Assembly: GCA_035489435.1 (NCBI GenBank)
Contig: DATHKG010000066.1
Reading direction: 5' to 3' (one strand)
Origin: DATHKG01 sp035489435
Lineage (GTDB): Bacteria; Bacteroidota; Bacteroidia; Chitinophagales; Chitinophagaceae
DNA length: 64,000 nucleotides
Position numbers and translations under genes: made by a program. Within the stretch, counting starts at the first letter, position 1; each line of letters starts with the position of its first letter. Under the pieces are notes generated by a model. It saw nothing but the letters and a program-made list of their open reading frames with translations, did no database searches and was not told the DNA's origin. Shown here piece by piece: positions 18,000 through 26,685 of this stretch.

Positions 18000-18758
18000 A
18001 TGGCAAAAATAATTTTGGTTACGGGGGCAACTTCGGGTTTTGGAAAGGCAATTGCTGAAAAGTTTGGATCGGCAGGTTATGATGTGATTATTACGGGGAG
18101 AAGGAAGGATCGCCTCGAACAATTAAGCAAAGACCTGAAGGATAAATATGGTACAAACAGTCATCAGTTGGAGCTGGATGTGCAGGATCGTGAAGCAGTC
18201 GCAACAGCAATTGGAAATTTGCCGGAGGAATGGAAAACAATAGACCTTTTAATCAACAATGCGGGTCTTGCGCTTGGGCGGGATTATTTTGAAGAAGCAT
18301 CGCTGGATGACTGGGATACGATGATCGATACAAATCTTAAGGGACTGTTGTATATAACCAAAGCAGTAGTTCCATTTATGATCAATGCGAAGCGTGGACA
18401 GATCATAAATATAGGTTCAACTGCAGGAAAAGAAGTATATGAAAAAGGCAATGTGTATTGCGCAACAAAACATGCAGTCGATGCCATTTCAAAGGCAATG
18501 CGGATAGATCTGTTAAGGCATGGAATTAAAGTAACTGCCGTTCATCCGGGGGCTGCTGACACGGAATTTTCGAGAGTAAGATTTAAGGGCGACGAAGAAA
18601 CTGCAGCTAAGGTTTATGAAGGATATAAAGCACTGGCTGCTGAAGATATAGCTGACATCTGTTATTACTGTGCAACGCTACCTGCGCATGTTTGTATCAA
18701 TGATCTTGTAGTAACCTGTACGGCCCAGGCGAACTCTTTTCTGACTTTTAAAGGTTAA
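18000..18758 (+). CDS. SDR family NAD(P)-dependent oxidoreductase (YdfG-like)
   Basis: 252-residue classical short-chain dehydrogenase. Seen: cofactor motif TGATSGFGKAIAEKFG (about residues 8-23), NNAGLALG with the structural NNAG, the catalytic Ser in NIGSTAGKE and the Tyr/Lys in YCATKHAVDAI, and VHPGAADTEF after it. Closest to the YdfG/serine 3-dehydrogenase group that reduces 3-hydroxy acids and malonic semialdehyde; substrate not certain. The open frame begins at a TTG at 17976, but the ATG at 18000 gives the standard MAKIILVTGATSG start. Confidence 0.9.
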   Translation: MAKIILVTGATSGFGKAIAEKFGSAGYDVIITGRRKDRLEQLSKDLKDKYGTNSHQLELDVQDREAVATAIGNLPEEWKTIDLLINNAGLALGRDYFEEASLDDWDTMIDTNLKGLLYITKAVVPFMINAKRGQIINIGSTAGKEVYEKGNVYCATKHAVDAISKAMRIDLLRHGIKVTAVHPGAADTEFSRVRFKGDEETAAKVYEGYKALAAEDIADICYYCATLPAHVCINDLVVTCTAQANSFLTFKG

Positions 18759-18987
18759 TGCAAGTTATCCTGGTTCTAAAATCTGGCAAACCTTGTAATA
18801 ATTCCGATCCTTCATCGTTATCATAGAGAATAAGGAAGCAAAAAAACCAGCCTGAAATTCCATCGGTCAAAGGGATAGTAGAAGGGAAGAAAAATTGAAG
18901 AAAGAGAAGAGAAACCGGAGCAAGGCACTTTGATCGTTCAGAATCTATGACTAGTTTTGTTCCTGAATCCTCCAATAAATCCTAATT

Positions 18988-19506
18988 ATGAAAATTACCA
19001 TTCGCAATATCATTGCTCCACTCTGTTTATTATTGTCGGGTCAACTTTCTGCTCAAACCGATCACATCAAACAACAAGGTTGTGACATCAAACCTTACCA
19101 GATTTCGATAGACAGTCTCAAACAAATTTATTCAACCCAGGGCTACACTATTGTAAGAGAAGCTTCTATGACTATGGAAAGTCAATATGAAATGCCCATA
19201 GTTGTTCCTATGAATGAGGGCACCTGGTATCAGTTCATATTTATCGGCGACCCCGGCTCAAAACTCTACGAAGTTCGTATGTTCGATTGGAGCGAGAAAC
19301 AGGTAGTGTATAAGAAAAATCAATGGGGTGAAGTAGATGGCAATATCATCACCTATAACTATGTTCCCAAGACAACTGAATACCATATGATCAAACCGGT
19401 ACAGGTGAATAAATCAAAAAAGAAGTTGTGCGGCTATGTATTGTTGTTGAAAAAAACAGCAGCTGCATCGACTGCTGCAACCACAGCTGCAACTGTATCA
19501 AAATAA
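18988..19506 (+). CDS. Secreted protein of unknown function
   Basis: 172 residues, not recognised. An N-terminal signal (MKITIRNIIAPLCLLLSGQLSAQ) suggests export. The mature part is a compact domain of about 120 residues with alternating strands (TWYQFIFIGDPGSKLYEVRMFDWSEKQV split over two strands), and the last 20 residues are a low-complexity Ala/Thr tail. A single Cys pair (CDI near residue 31 and LCGY near 147) could form a disulfide. No CTD for type IX export. Its stop is followed after about 75 bp by palindromic element copy A in the same sense. Confidence 0.7.
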   Translation: MKITIRNIIAPLCLLLSGQLSAQTDHIKQQGCDIKPYQISIDSLKQIYSTQGYTIVREASMTMESQYEMPIVVPMNEGTWYQFIFIGDPGSKLYEVRMFDWSEKQVVYKKNQWGEVDGNIITYNYVPKTTEYHMIKPVQVNKSKKKLCGYVLLLKKTAAASTAATTAATVSK

Positions 19507-19580
19507 TAGTTTCTCAATTAAAAAGTTGCGCGGGGAGATGGAGTAGGTTGACGAATTTGTACTAGTATGACAGAGCAACA

Positions 19581-19846
19581 GTTCTGTTTCATTCCTTCGC
19601 TCCGTTGGGAGCAGGATGGTGCCTTTTCGCGTCTGTGTCCCGTGGTTAGTTTCATTCTTTATGCCGGTGGCTGCTGTTGTCTCCGGTCAGCTTTTTGTGC
19701 CTTGATCGGCTTTGTCAGGCATTCATCAGGTGGTAGTTGCTGCCCCGCCCTGATCGGCTTCAGTAACTCTAACCACGGTACGAAGGCCGCTCAAAGGCAC
19801 CATCCCGCTCCCAACTCACTCATCCATTTGGAAGATATGCGACCAG
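19581..19846 (+). repeat. Palindromic repeat element, copy A
   Basis: About 266 bp in the sense of the upstream gene. The outer arms are imperfect inverted repeats: left TTGGGAGCAGGATGGTGCC (starting about 19604) matches the reverse complement of right GGCACCATCCCGCTCCCAA (ending about 19816), and a second stem pairs CCGTGGTTAG with CTAACCACGG. The core holds two copies of a CYTGATCGGCTTY box. The core aligns with copies B and C, whereas the outer stems have different bases but still pair. The 3' end GAAGATATGCGACCAG is shared with the others. Confidence 0.82.
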
Positions 19847-19887
19847 TCATTACAATTCTTACCAGTCCTTTATTGCTATTTTCATAG

Positions 19888-20116
19888 TTGGATTTATTGC
19901 CGGTATCATCACGGCCGAATATCTATATCGAGATTGTTTATATATAATTCAACAAGTGTAATTAAAACAAGCGTCATACAGAAAGCTTATTCGGATAACA
20001 ATAATTGTGATGACAACAACTCTGATAACTGCAATGCTGATAACTGTAGTGCTGATTATGGAATACGACACTGCAATACTAAAAACTCCAATAAGTGAAT
20101 GTTGAATTGTGTTGTG
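19888..20116. other. Spacer between palindromic copies A and B
   Basis: AT-rich, no gene. Contains three or four degenerate 15-bp units of TGATAACTGCAATGC type (about 20022-20075). Forms the centre of an inverted pair of elements A and B. Confidence 0.6.
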
Positions 20117-20401
20117 CTGATCGCATATTTCCTCAAGTGAGTGAGGTTAGAACGTGCAGGATGGGCCTGAGGTTGGTTTGATTTGCCACATTCGATTCCT
20201 GTTCGGAGTTACTAAAGCCGATCAGGGCCCAATACCAGCTACCGCTAAATGCATACTTAACAAAGCCGATCAAGGCACTAAAAGCTGACCGGAGGCAACA
20301 GCAGCCATCAGCGTGAGCAAACAAACTAACCAGGAATCACAGTGGCAAAATCAAACCAACCGAAAGGCCCATCCGGCGAAGTTTAGAACCGAGTGAACGC
20401 C
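20117..20401 (-). repeat. Palindromic repeat element, copy B
   Basis: About 285 bp, best read on the minus strand, in the sense of the gene that ends at 20444. Left arm GGATGGGCCTTTCGGTTGG (then TTTGATTT, GCCAC, GATTCCTG) pairs with the right arm, whose reverse complement reads GGATGGGCCTGAGGTTGG then TTTGATTT, GCCAC, GATTCCTG: a stem of roughly 45-50 bp with few mismatches. Core with two TGATCGGCTTT boxes. Very similar to copy C along its full length, including flanks GCGTTCACTCGGTTCT and the end GGAAATATGCGATCAG. A 63-codon frame on the minus strand is a by-product of the repeat. Confidence 0.88.
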
Positions 20402-20443
20402 ATGAACATCGAAAATCAACAGATCACCATTAAGGAGCAGGAA

Positions 20444-23047
20444 TCATCGTATCAACATTGCCGTCCCGCGCTTTTGCATCGCTTTACCGGTATAATCAAT
20501 CCCACTGACCATCCAGACAAAGGTTCCGCTTTGCTGCAGTTTTCCTCCAAGCATTCCATCCCAGCCTTTACCAACTTCTGAAGTCTCATATACCAGCTGA
20601 CCATAGCGATTGAAAACCCGGAAATATTTCAGCTGCTTAATTCCAACAGGAATAGGTCTGAATATACGGTTACGCCCCGTTGGTGTAAAGGCATTAGGAA
20701 CAAAAATATCCGGTCCTGATTTGAACACTTTGATGTTAATAGTATCGAGTGCAGAACAACCTTCTTCTGTAAAGGCTCGCATAATATAGGTCATGTTATC
20801 ATTCAAATGCACCACCGGCGCTGAAATATTACTGCGGTTTAGGTAGATGGATGGTGTCCACTCATAGAGATCGGATCCGGAACCAGTCAACTGTAATGGC
20901 TGGCCTATCACAATAGAAGTATCGTTGCCGGCAAAAGCATTTATTTTATCTTTAACGCTTACAAGTATGTCATCAACGCCGGGCTTTGGGCAGCCAATAT
21001 TATCAAAAACAGTCAACGTGTAAACGGTTGACCTGCGTGGAAAAGCAATGGGATCAAGGTTTGTAGAATTGCCAAGTGTGTTTGCCGGTGTCCAGACGAA
21101 ACGATTCCCTGTCATTGAAGCATGAATCTGTGCGGTGTCATCAAAGCAAACAGTGGTATCCTTGCCGGCATTTGCAAATGGATAAGGCACGGTGCTGATA
21201 TTTATGTCTTCAGTCTTAGAGCATTTCCCAATGGATGCAGTAACGGTGTAAAGCGTGTTGCCAATCGGCTTAGCTATAGGATTTCTGATCAGTGGATTGT
21301 TAAGTGTCGGTGCCTGTGTCCAGCTGAATTTCAATCCATCACCATAAGCGTTTAACTGCGCAGGATCGGTTAAGCAAATGGTCGAATCTGGTGTGGCATA
21401 TAAAGTTACCTCGTCTACCACACGCACACGAACCGAATCTGTATTTACACATCCATTATCATTGAGATGAACATAATACCAGGTGGTGGTTTTCGGGTAT
21501 ACGATGGGGTTGATTAAACCCGCGTTGATTATATTGTAACCAGGCGACCAGGTAAATATGCCTCCGCCCCTGGCACCTAATTGCAGGGAATCAATACTGC
21601 AAATAAGAGTATCACGAAAGTTCAGGTCCACCAATGGTTTATCCCTCACCTCAATAACCTTTGTAACGTTTGCTTCGCAACCTTTGTCGGTAGTAACATT
21701 AAACACAACCTGTTTAAAACCTGCAACGGCATATTTCCAGGATGCAATCGGGATGTTGTTGGTGTCGTTTGCTACCGATTCATCACCGAAATCCCAGGAC
21801 CAGCTATTCACCGATCCATATTTAGCCCTGGTTGTATCCGTAAAAATAAATGGGTTCTGATAACAGGAACCGGTTAATGAGAAGCCCGGTGAAAATCCGG
21901 GAAAAACAAAAAGTTTAGCCGTAGCTGAGTCGGAACACTGTTCATTTTTATTGATCACCAGTTTAATATTGAAAACACCTGTATCACCATAGGTAAAAGC
22001 CGGGGAGGCCAGGGTTGAACCAGCGCCCGTCTTATCACCGAATTCCCAGGTATAGGTGTGAATCAATGAACTTGAAGGTGCTTCGTTTCTGAAGTCGAAT
22101 GTAAAATCTTCGCATGAACTATAGGTCGGCTTTAGCAGGGCCGCCGCGAGATCGCATCTTTCATCAACCTTAATATTGAAATCTTTACGGTGATCACTGA
22201 TCATTTTGCCATGCCGCCACTCGCGGACAAGTACACTCATTACATAATCACCGCCTCTCGGGGCAACTCCCGCAATCAGGCCTGTCACCGGGTTGATGGT
22301 GACCCCTTTGCCAAGCGGCTCCTTACCGGAAAAACCGGAAGCATAGTTCACAAACTGGATCGACCCCGGCGGAACAGGGTTAAGTACTCCGCCGCCGCCG
22401 CCGCCGGGTGCGTTAAACGCGTCTATGAACTCATAAGACAGTGAGTCACGGTCAGGATCAACGGCCCCAAAATCCAGCTCGAAAGGGCGGTTCTGACAAA
22501 TCAGCACGGTGTCTTTTACCGCAAATGAGGGGCTTGAATTGTGTTCTCCCGGCAGTATGGCATCAATACCGTGGATGTTGCTGGTATAGGATGAACCGAT
22601 ATTATTATTTGGGCTGAGATTTGACAGGTTTTCAATCCGGCAGCAACGTTGGAACACCGCAGTATAACCGTTCGGATCTCTTGGAAGATCTACACTTCCT
22701 ACATAGGTTCTGAGCCTGTAACAAACGGGGGATGGATTTACTATACAGGGATTTGGCTGGCGGATGTTTATGAATTCATCTCCGACCAGTGGGAAGTTAA
22801 AAGGAGAGCCGGCAATAGACTGGTTATCAGAAATCCTGAATATCCCGATATTGGCCATTTCATCAAGCTGCTGGCCGGAAGCATTGCATTCAAGAAAAAG
22901 CCGGAGCGTGATTATATAGCGATCGGTGTTAGGGTTAGAGCCGGCACCCTGGTATTCATAGGAAATCTCTCCACCCTTAATATGTCTTGCCAGGATGTTT
23001 TGCATCCACAGGATAGTCAGACAAGTTATTAAGATCAGTTTTTTCAT
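20444..23047 (-). CDS. Large secreted PKD-domain protein with type B gliding/T9SS C-terminal domain
   Basis: 867 residues. Signal peptide (about 1-20), then a conserved extracellular N-domain (HIKGGEISYEYQG; RCCRIENLSNLS), at least two PKD-type domains (TYTWEFGDKTG near 330; SWSWDFGDES near 420), several Ig-like repeats with DTTVCF or DSTICL strands, and a C-terminal domain from about 785: DIFVPNAFTPTGRNRIFRPI ... FRVFNRYGQLVYE ... GWDG ... YVW-like strand, ending MLIR. This is the gliding motility-associated (type B) sorting domain recognised by the type IX system. Likely cell-surface or released adhesin-like protein. Paralogue of the gene just upstream at 23228. SprA in this window is its expected translocon. 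Confidence 0.88.
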   Translation of the reverse strand: MKKLILITCLTILWMQNILARHIKGGEISYEYQGAGSNPNTDRYIITLRLFLECNASGQQLDEMANIGIFRISDNQSIAGSPFNFPLVGDEFINIRQPNPCIVNPSPVCYRLRTYVGSVDLPRDPNGYTAVFQRCCRIENLSNLSPNNNIGSSYTSNIHGIDAILPGEHNSSPSFAVKDTVLICQNRPFELDFGAVDPDRDSLSYEFIDAFNAPGGGGGGVLNPVPPGSIQFVNYASGFSGKEPLGKGVTINPVTGLIAGVAPRGGDYVMSVLVREWRHGKMISDHRKDFNIKVDERCDLAAALLKPTYSSCEDFTFDFRNEAPSSSLIHTYTWEFGDKTGAGSTLASPAFTYGDTGVFNIKLVINKNEQCSDSATAKLFVFPGFSPGFSLTGSCYQNPFIFTDTTRAKYGSVNSWSWDFGDESVANDTNNIPIASWKYAVAGFKQVVFNVTTDKGCEANVTKVIEVRDKPLVDLNFRDTLICSIDSLQLGARGGGIFTWSPGYNIINAGLINPIVYPKTTTWYYVHLNDNGCVNTDSVRVRVVDEVTLYATPDSTICLTDPAQLNAYGDGLKFSWTQAPTLNNPLIRNPIAKPIGNTLYTVTASIGKCSKTEDINISTVPYPFANAGKDTTVCFDDTAQIHASMTGNRFVWTPANTLGNSTNLDPIAFPRRSTVYTLTVFDNIGCPKPGVDDILVSVKDKINAFAGNDTSIVIGQPLQLTGSGSDLYEWTPSIYLNRSNISAPVVHLNDNMTYIMRAFTEEGCSALDTINIKVFKSGPDIFVPNAFTPTGRNRIFRPIPVGIKQLKYFRVFNRYGQLVYETSEVGKGWDGMLGGKLQQSGTFVWMVSGIDYTGKAMQKRGTAMLIR

Positions 23048-23227
23048 TCACTCGTAAGAATTAAATACGGAGGATCTCAAGTCCGGGTTTGCCGCGTACC
23101 TAAACATATTTCTGAACTTAAAGAGTAGAAGATTTCGCAGGATGAATTTGAATAGGGAGGAAGGAAACCGGTATCAATTTAAGCGTTTTTGTTCATCATT
23201 GGGCCCCGGTTTTGAAAGAATTATAAT

Positions 23228-25852
23228 TTACCTGATCAACACTGCCGAACCTCTTTTCACCACCGTTTTACCGGTATAATCTTTTCCGCTAACCATCCAG
23301 ACATAGGTTCCTGCGTCCTGGTTTTTGCCCGCAAGCGTTCCGTCCCAGCCTTTGCCAATCTGTGTTGTCTGGAATATAAGCTGCCCCCACCTGTTATAAA
23401 CCCTGAAGTAATCGAGTGATGAAATGCCTACAGGAATGGGTCTGAAAACAACATTTTTTGTACCGGTAGGATTAAATGCATTCGGAACAAAAATATCAGG
23501 TTGTGTTTTGAAGACTTTAATATTTATGGTATCAAAGGCCTGGCAACCTTCTTCAGTATATGCCCGCATGATATAACTGGTGTTTTCATTAACACGGGCA
23601 ATTGGTGTTGCAATGCTACGTTGATCAAGGCCGAGTGGCGGCGTCCAGTCAAAAGCATCTGCACCTTTTCCATTTAACTGTAAAGGTTGTCCAATAACTA
23701 TTGAAGTATCATTACCGGCAAATGCAACTATCCTATCCCTTACTTTAACCTCTACTTCAGAGATGCCTGGTTTCGGACAGCCAAGGGTATCATAGGCACG
23801 CAAGGTATAAATGGTTGTTGCCCTCGGTGTTGCAATGGGATTCAGTACTGATGAATTGTTTAAAGAGCTTATTGGCGACCAGTTGAATCGGCTGCCAACA
23901 ATCGATGCATTAAGAAATGCAGGATCATTGTAACAAATCACGGTATCATTCCCTGCATTGGAAATAGGGTATGGGACTGTTTTTATGGTTACTTCACCAG
24001 GTGCATCACATTTTCCGATACTGGCAATTACGTTGTATGTTGTTGTTGTAGTTGGAAAAGCCAGCGGATTCCGTGTAAGCGGGTTAAGAAGGGTTGCGGT
24101 GGGCGACCAGGTAAACTTTAGTCCGTCACCTGAAGGTCGCAACCTTATGGTATCTGTTAAACAGATTGTTGTATCGGGTCCTGCATCGAGGGTCACAAAA
24201 TCAACCACCCGAACGCGCACGATATCTGTATTTATACAACCATTTTCATTCAGGCTCACCTGGTAACTGGTGGTCGTTTTTGGCCAGACCAGTGGGGTGG
24301 CGGTATTTTCATTCATGATATTACCACCCACCGGGGTCCATGAATAAAGGCCCGGCCCGGTAGCTTTTAACTGGAGGGTATCAATACTGCAGATCAGGGT
24401 ATCCTTAAATGCTAAAAGTACGGGTGGTTTATCCCTTACTTCTACTTGTCGCGAAATTGTATCACGGCATCCCCTGGAACTTTCAACAATCAGTTCTACA
24501 TCTTTCATACCGGTTGAACTAAACTTCCAGGATGGGGTTGCACTCAAAGAAGTATCAGCCAATGTGGATTCATCACCAAAATTCCAGCGCCACTTGCTTG
24601 CCTGGCCATATCTCGCAGATGTGGTGTCTACAAATTGTAAGGGAAGAAGAACACAGGTTCCCTGGGTGGTAAAACCAGGAAAAAATCCCGGATAAACTTT
24701 GGCCAGCGTAGTCGTTTCATCCACGCATTGACCCGCCAGTACTACCTTCAGTTTTACTAAATAAGTACCGGTATCAGCATATTGATGATTCACCGCACCC
24801 TGTGCATCATTTGAATTTACGACAGGGGTGCCATCGCCGAAATCCCAGGTATAGACAGAACCCGGGGGATTACTTTGTTCGTTTTTGAAAGTTACCAGGA
24901 AATCATCGCAGAAAGCATAATCAGGTTTAAGGAAAGCCTGTAAAGGAACGCAATCAGAAACCCGCACATGTATGTCTTTTTTATGAATGTTTATCAACAC
25001 TCCATTGCGATATTCATAAGCGCAGGCTGTAATAACGTATTGACCAAGCGCAATAGGAGCTATCCCGGAAATCAAACCTGTTTGAGGATTGATAGTCACA
25101 CGCGAGCCAATCGGGGAGGTTCCGCTGTATGGGTTGCTGTAATTTAATTCGGAAAATGGCGGTGTACTGGTTACCGAAGGATTAGGATTTTGTTGGGATC
25201 CACCAACAAAACCACTGCAAAGTGTATATACTAATGAATCTCCGGCATCAGGCTGAACTGCAGAAAAATCAAGTGTGAATCCACTGTTAGTACAAATGGC
25301 AGTTGCATCATTTGTTGAAAACCGGGGGCTTGAATTTTTATAGGCATCCGGAAGGGCACCTGTGCCCGGGATCTCACAATAATAAGTGGCGCCAGATGCA
25401 TTGCTTGGCTGTGCGAGATTTACAATTCCACCAATCCGGCAACAGCGTTGAAATGCGATGGTATAACCATTTTGTGAGTCGGGCAAAGTGACGCTGGTAC
25501 TATAAACCCGCACGCGGTAACAAACATCAGTAGGTGGATTGCCAATACATGGATTGGAAGCCGGATCAAAACGACTGAAGCTTTCACCGGTAAAAGGTGC
25601 TGAAATTATAGAACCATATTGGGTGTTGGTCGCTTTGTTGAAAATTGTGAGTGAAATGCTGGGATCAAGCTGACCCGAACTGGAAGCACCGCAGTCAATA
25701 TAAAGTTTCAGGGAGACGCTGTAATTGGAAGTGCCCGGCGCAGAACCCGGACCTATATAAGTATAAAATAGTTCACCACCCTTGATATGCTCCGCCATAA
25801 CATGCAGCACCATACCAAATACACCTATAAGTATAGCCAGAAACTTCTTCAT
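23228..25852 (-). CDS. Large secreted PKD-domain protein with type B T9SS C-terminal domain, paralogue
   Basis: 874 residues, the tandem paralogue of the protein encoded at 20444-23047, same strand, 180 bp apart. Same order: signal peptide ending near MAEHIKGGELFYTYIG, N-domain (RCCRIGGIVNLAQ), PKD domains (VYTWDFGDGTP; KWRWNFGDEST), repeated DTLICSIDTLQL, DTTICLTDTIRL and DTVICYND strands that mark Ig-like units of about 80 residues, and the type B CTD (DIFVPNAFNPTGTKNVVFRP ... FRVYNRWGQLIFQT ... KGWDGTLAG). The two proteins align end to end, so this is a recent-looking gene duplication. Ligand unknown. Confidence 0.88.
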   Translation of the reverse strand: MKKFLAILIGVFGMVLHVMAEHIKGGELFYTYIGPGSAPGTSNYSVSLKLYIDCGASSSGQLDPSISLTIFNKATNTQYGSIISAPFTGESFSRFDPASNPCIGNPPTDVCYRVRVYSTSVTLPDSQNGYTIAFQRCCRIGGIVNLAQPSNASGATYYCEIPGTGALPDAYKNSSPRFSTNDATAICTNSGFTLDFSAVQPDAGDSLVYTLCSGFVGGSQQNPNPSVTSTPPFSELNYSNPYSGTSPIGSRVTINPQTGLISGIAPIALGQYVITACAYEYRNGVLINIHKKDIHVRVSDCVPLQAFLKPDYAFCDDFLVTFKNEQSNPPGSVYTWDFGDGTPVVNSNDAQGAVNHQYADTGTYLVKLKVVLAGQCVDETTTLAKVYPGFFPGFTTQGTCVLLPLQFVDTTSARYGQASKWRWNFGDESTLADTSLSATPSWKFSSTGMKDVELIVESSRGCRDTISRQVEVRDKPPVLLAFKDTLICSIDTLQLKATGPGLYSWTPVGGNIMNENTATPLVWPKTTTSYQVSLNENGCINTDIVRVRVVDFVTLDAGPDTTICLTDTIRLRPSGDGLKFTWSPTATLLNPLTRNPLAFPTTTTTYNVIASIGKCDAPGEVTIKTVPYPISNAGNDTVICYNDPAFLNASIVGSRFNWSPISSLNNSSVLNPIATPRATTIYTLRAYDTLGCPKPGISEVEVKVRDRIVAFAGNDTSIVIGQPLQLNGKGADAFDWTPPLGLDQRSIATPIARVNENTSYIMRAYTEEGCQAFDTINIKVFKTQPDIFVPNAFNPTGTKNVVFRPIPVGISSLDYFRVYNRWGQLIFQTTQIGKGWDGTLAGKNQDAGTYVWMVSGKDYTGKTVVKRGSAVLIR

Positions 25853-25886
25853 GCAATTAATCCACAGTATTCACCGGTACCTCCGC

Positions 25887-26681
25887 TTAGCTGTTATTCA
25901 GGAGGATCTCCAGATAATGATTGCTGTTCGCGGGTTCTTCCAGCATACCCATATGGCCGGAATTCTTTAGAGAATGAAAATATGATAATTCAGGCAAATA
26001 AGATTGTTCCAGCATGTGTTTAATCGGGATGGCAGAATCATGCTCACCCGCGATAAAAAGCACAGGTTTCGGAACTTTTCTTAAAACTTCAGACCTGTCG
26101 GGTCTCTGAATCATTGCTTCGTAGTAATGTACGAGAGAATTTGGATTGAAGTTGGAATAGCGGTTGATAATTTCTTCAACCATCCCAGGATTCTCGTTTT
26201 TTGTTTGATCTGAGAAAAGGTTTGGGGTTGCCTGCTGCAGGAATTTAAGAGAACCATTTTGTTTGATAAACTGGATACTTTTCCTTCTTGATTCAATCTT
26301 TTCTTCTGTATCAGCATAGGCTGTCGAATGAAAAAGACAAAGCCCGGTCATCCTTTCAGGATATTTTCCGGCAAAAGCCAGCGCGATATACCCACCCATG
26401 GAATGGCCTATAATGTCGGCGGCTTCTATATCTTCTTCTTTAAGAAGTTGTTCAAGCATATCTGCATGATCATCCATACTGAAGACCTCCGGGATAAAAT
26501 CCGATTTGCCACTGCCCGGAAGATCTGGTACAATTAACCGGTAATCCTCCCTGAACCTGCTCACCTGGTTTTCCCAAATGGTCGCGTCTTCTGCGAAACC
26601 ATGTATCAACAGCACTGGCTTTCCTTTCCCGTAAACAGAATAACTGATCCTGCCTTTTTGATAACTTAATGATTTGACCAT
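25887..26681 (-). CDS. Alpha/beta hydrolase
   Basis: 264-residue alpha/beta-hydrolase fold enzyme. Seen: oxyanion-region LLIHGFAEDATIWENQ, nucleophile elbow GHSMGGYIALAFAGKYPERM (Ser about residue 93), acid in GEHDSAIP and His in GHMGMLEEP near the end; the triad is complete. The open frame extends 13 codons further to 26720, overlapping the upstream gene; the ATG at 26681 (MVKSLSYQKGRISYSVYG) leaves a 4-bp gap after the stop of that gene and fits the family. Tightly spaced with the DUF4105 gene, so probably cotranscribed. Substrate cannot be inferred; no signal peptide, so cytoplasmic. Confidence 0.88.
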   Translation of the reverse strand: MVKSLSYQKGRISYSVYGKGKPVLLIHGFAEDATIWENQVSRFREDYRLIVPDLPGSGKSDFIPEVFSMDDHADMLEQLLKEEDIEAADIIGHSMGGYIALAFAGKYPERMTGLCLFHSTAYADTEEKIESRRKSIQFIKQNGSLKFLQQATPNLFSDQTKNENPGMVEEIINRYSNFNPNSLVHYYEAMIQRPDRSEVLRKVPKPVLFIAGEHDSAIPIKHMLEQSYLPELSYFHSLKNSGHMGMLEEPANSNHYLEILLNNS

Positions 26682-26685
26682 ACGA

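Noticed and set aside
18748..18975. 75-codon minus-strand frame between the SDR and the secreted-protein gene
   Set aside because: Overlaps the SDR 3' end, low-complexity purine-rich DNA, no protein-like pattern.
20133..20324. 63-codon minus-strand frame in palindromic copy B, similar to a frame in copy A (ALIGF motifs)
   Set aside because: The same frame in copy C is broken by a one-base deletion in the core, and similarity follows the DNA repeat. Structure fits better than coding, although C could be a decayed copy.
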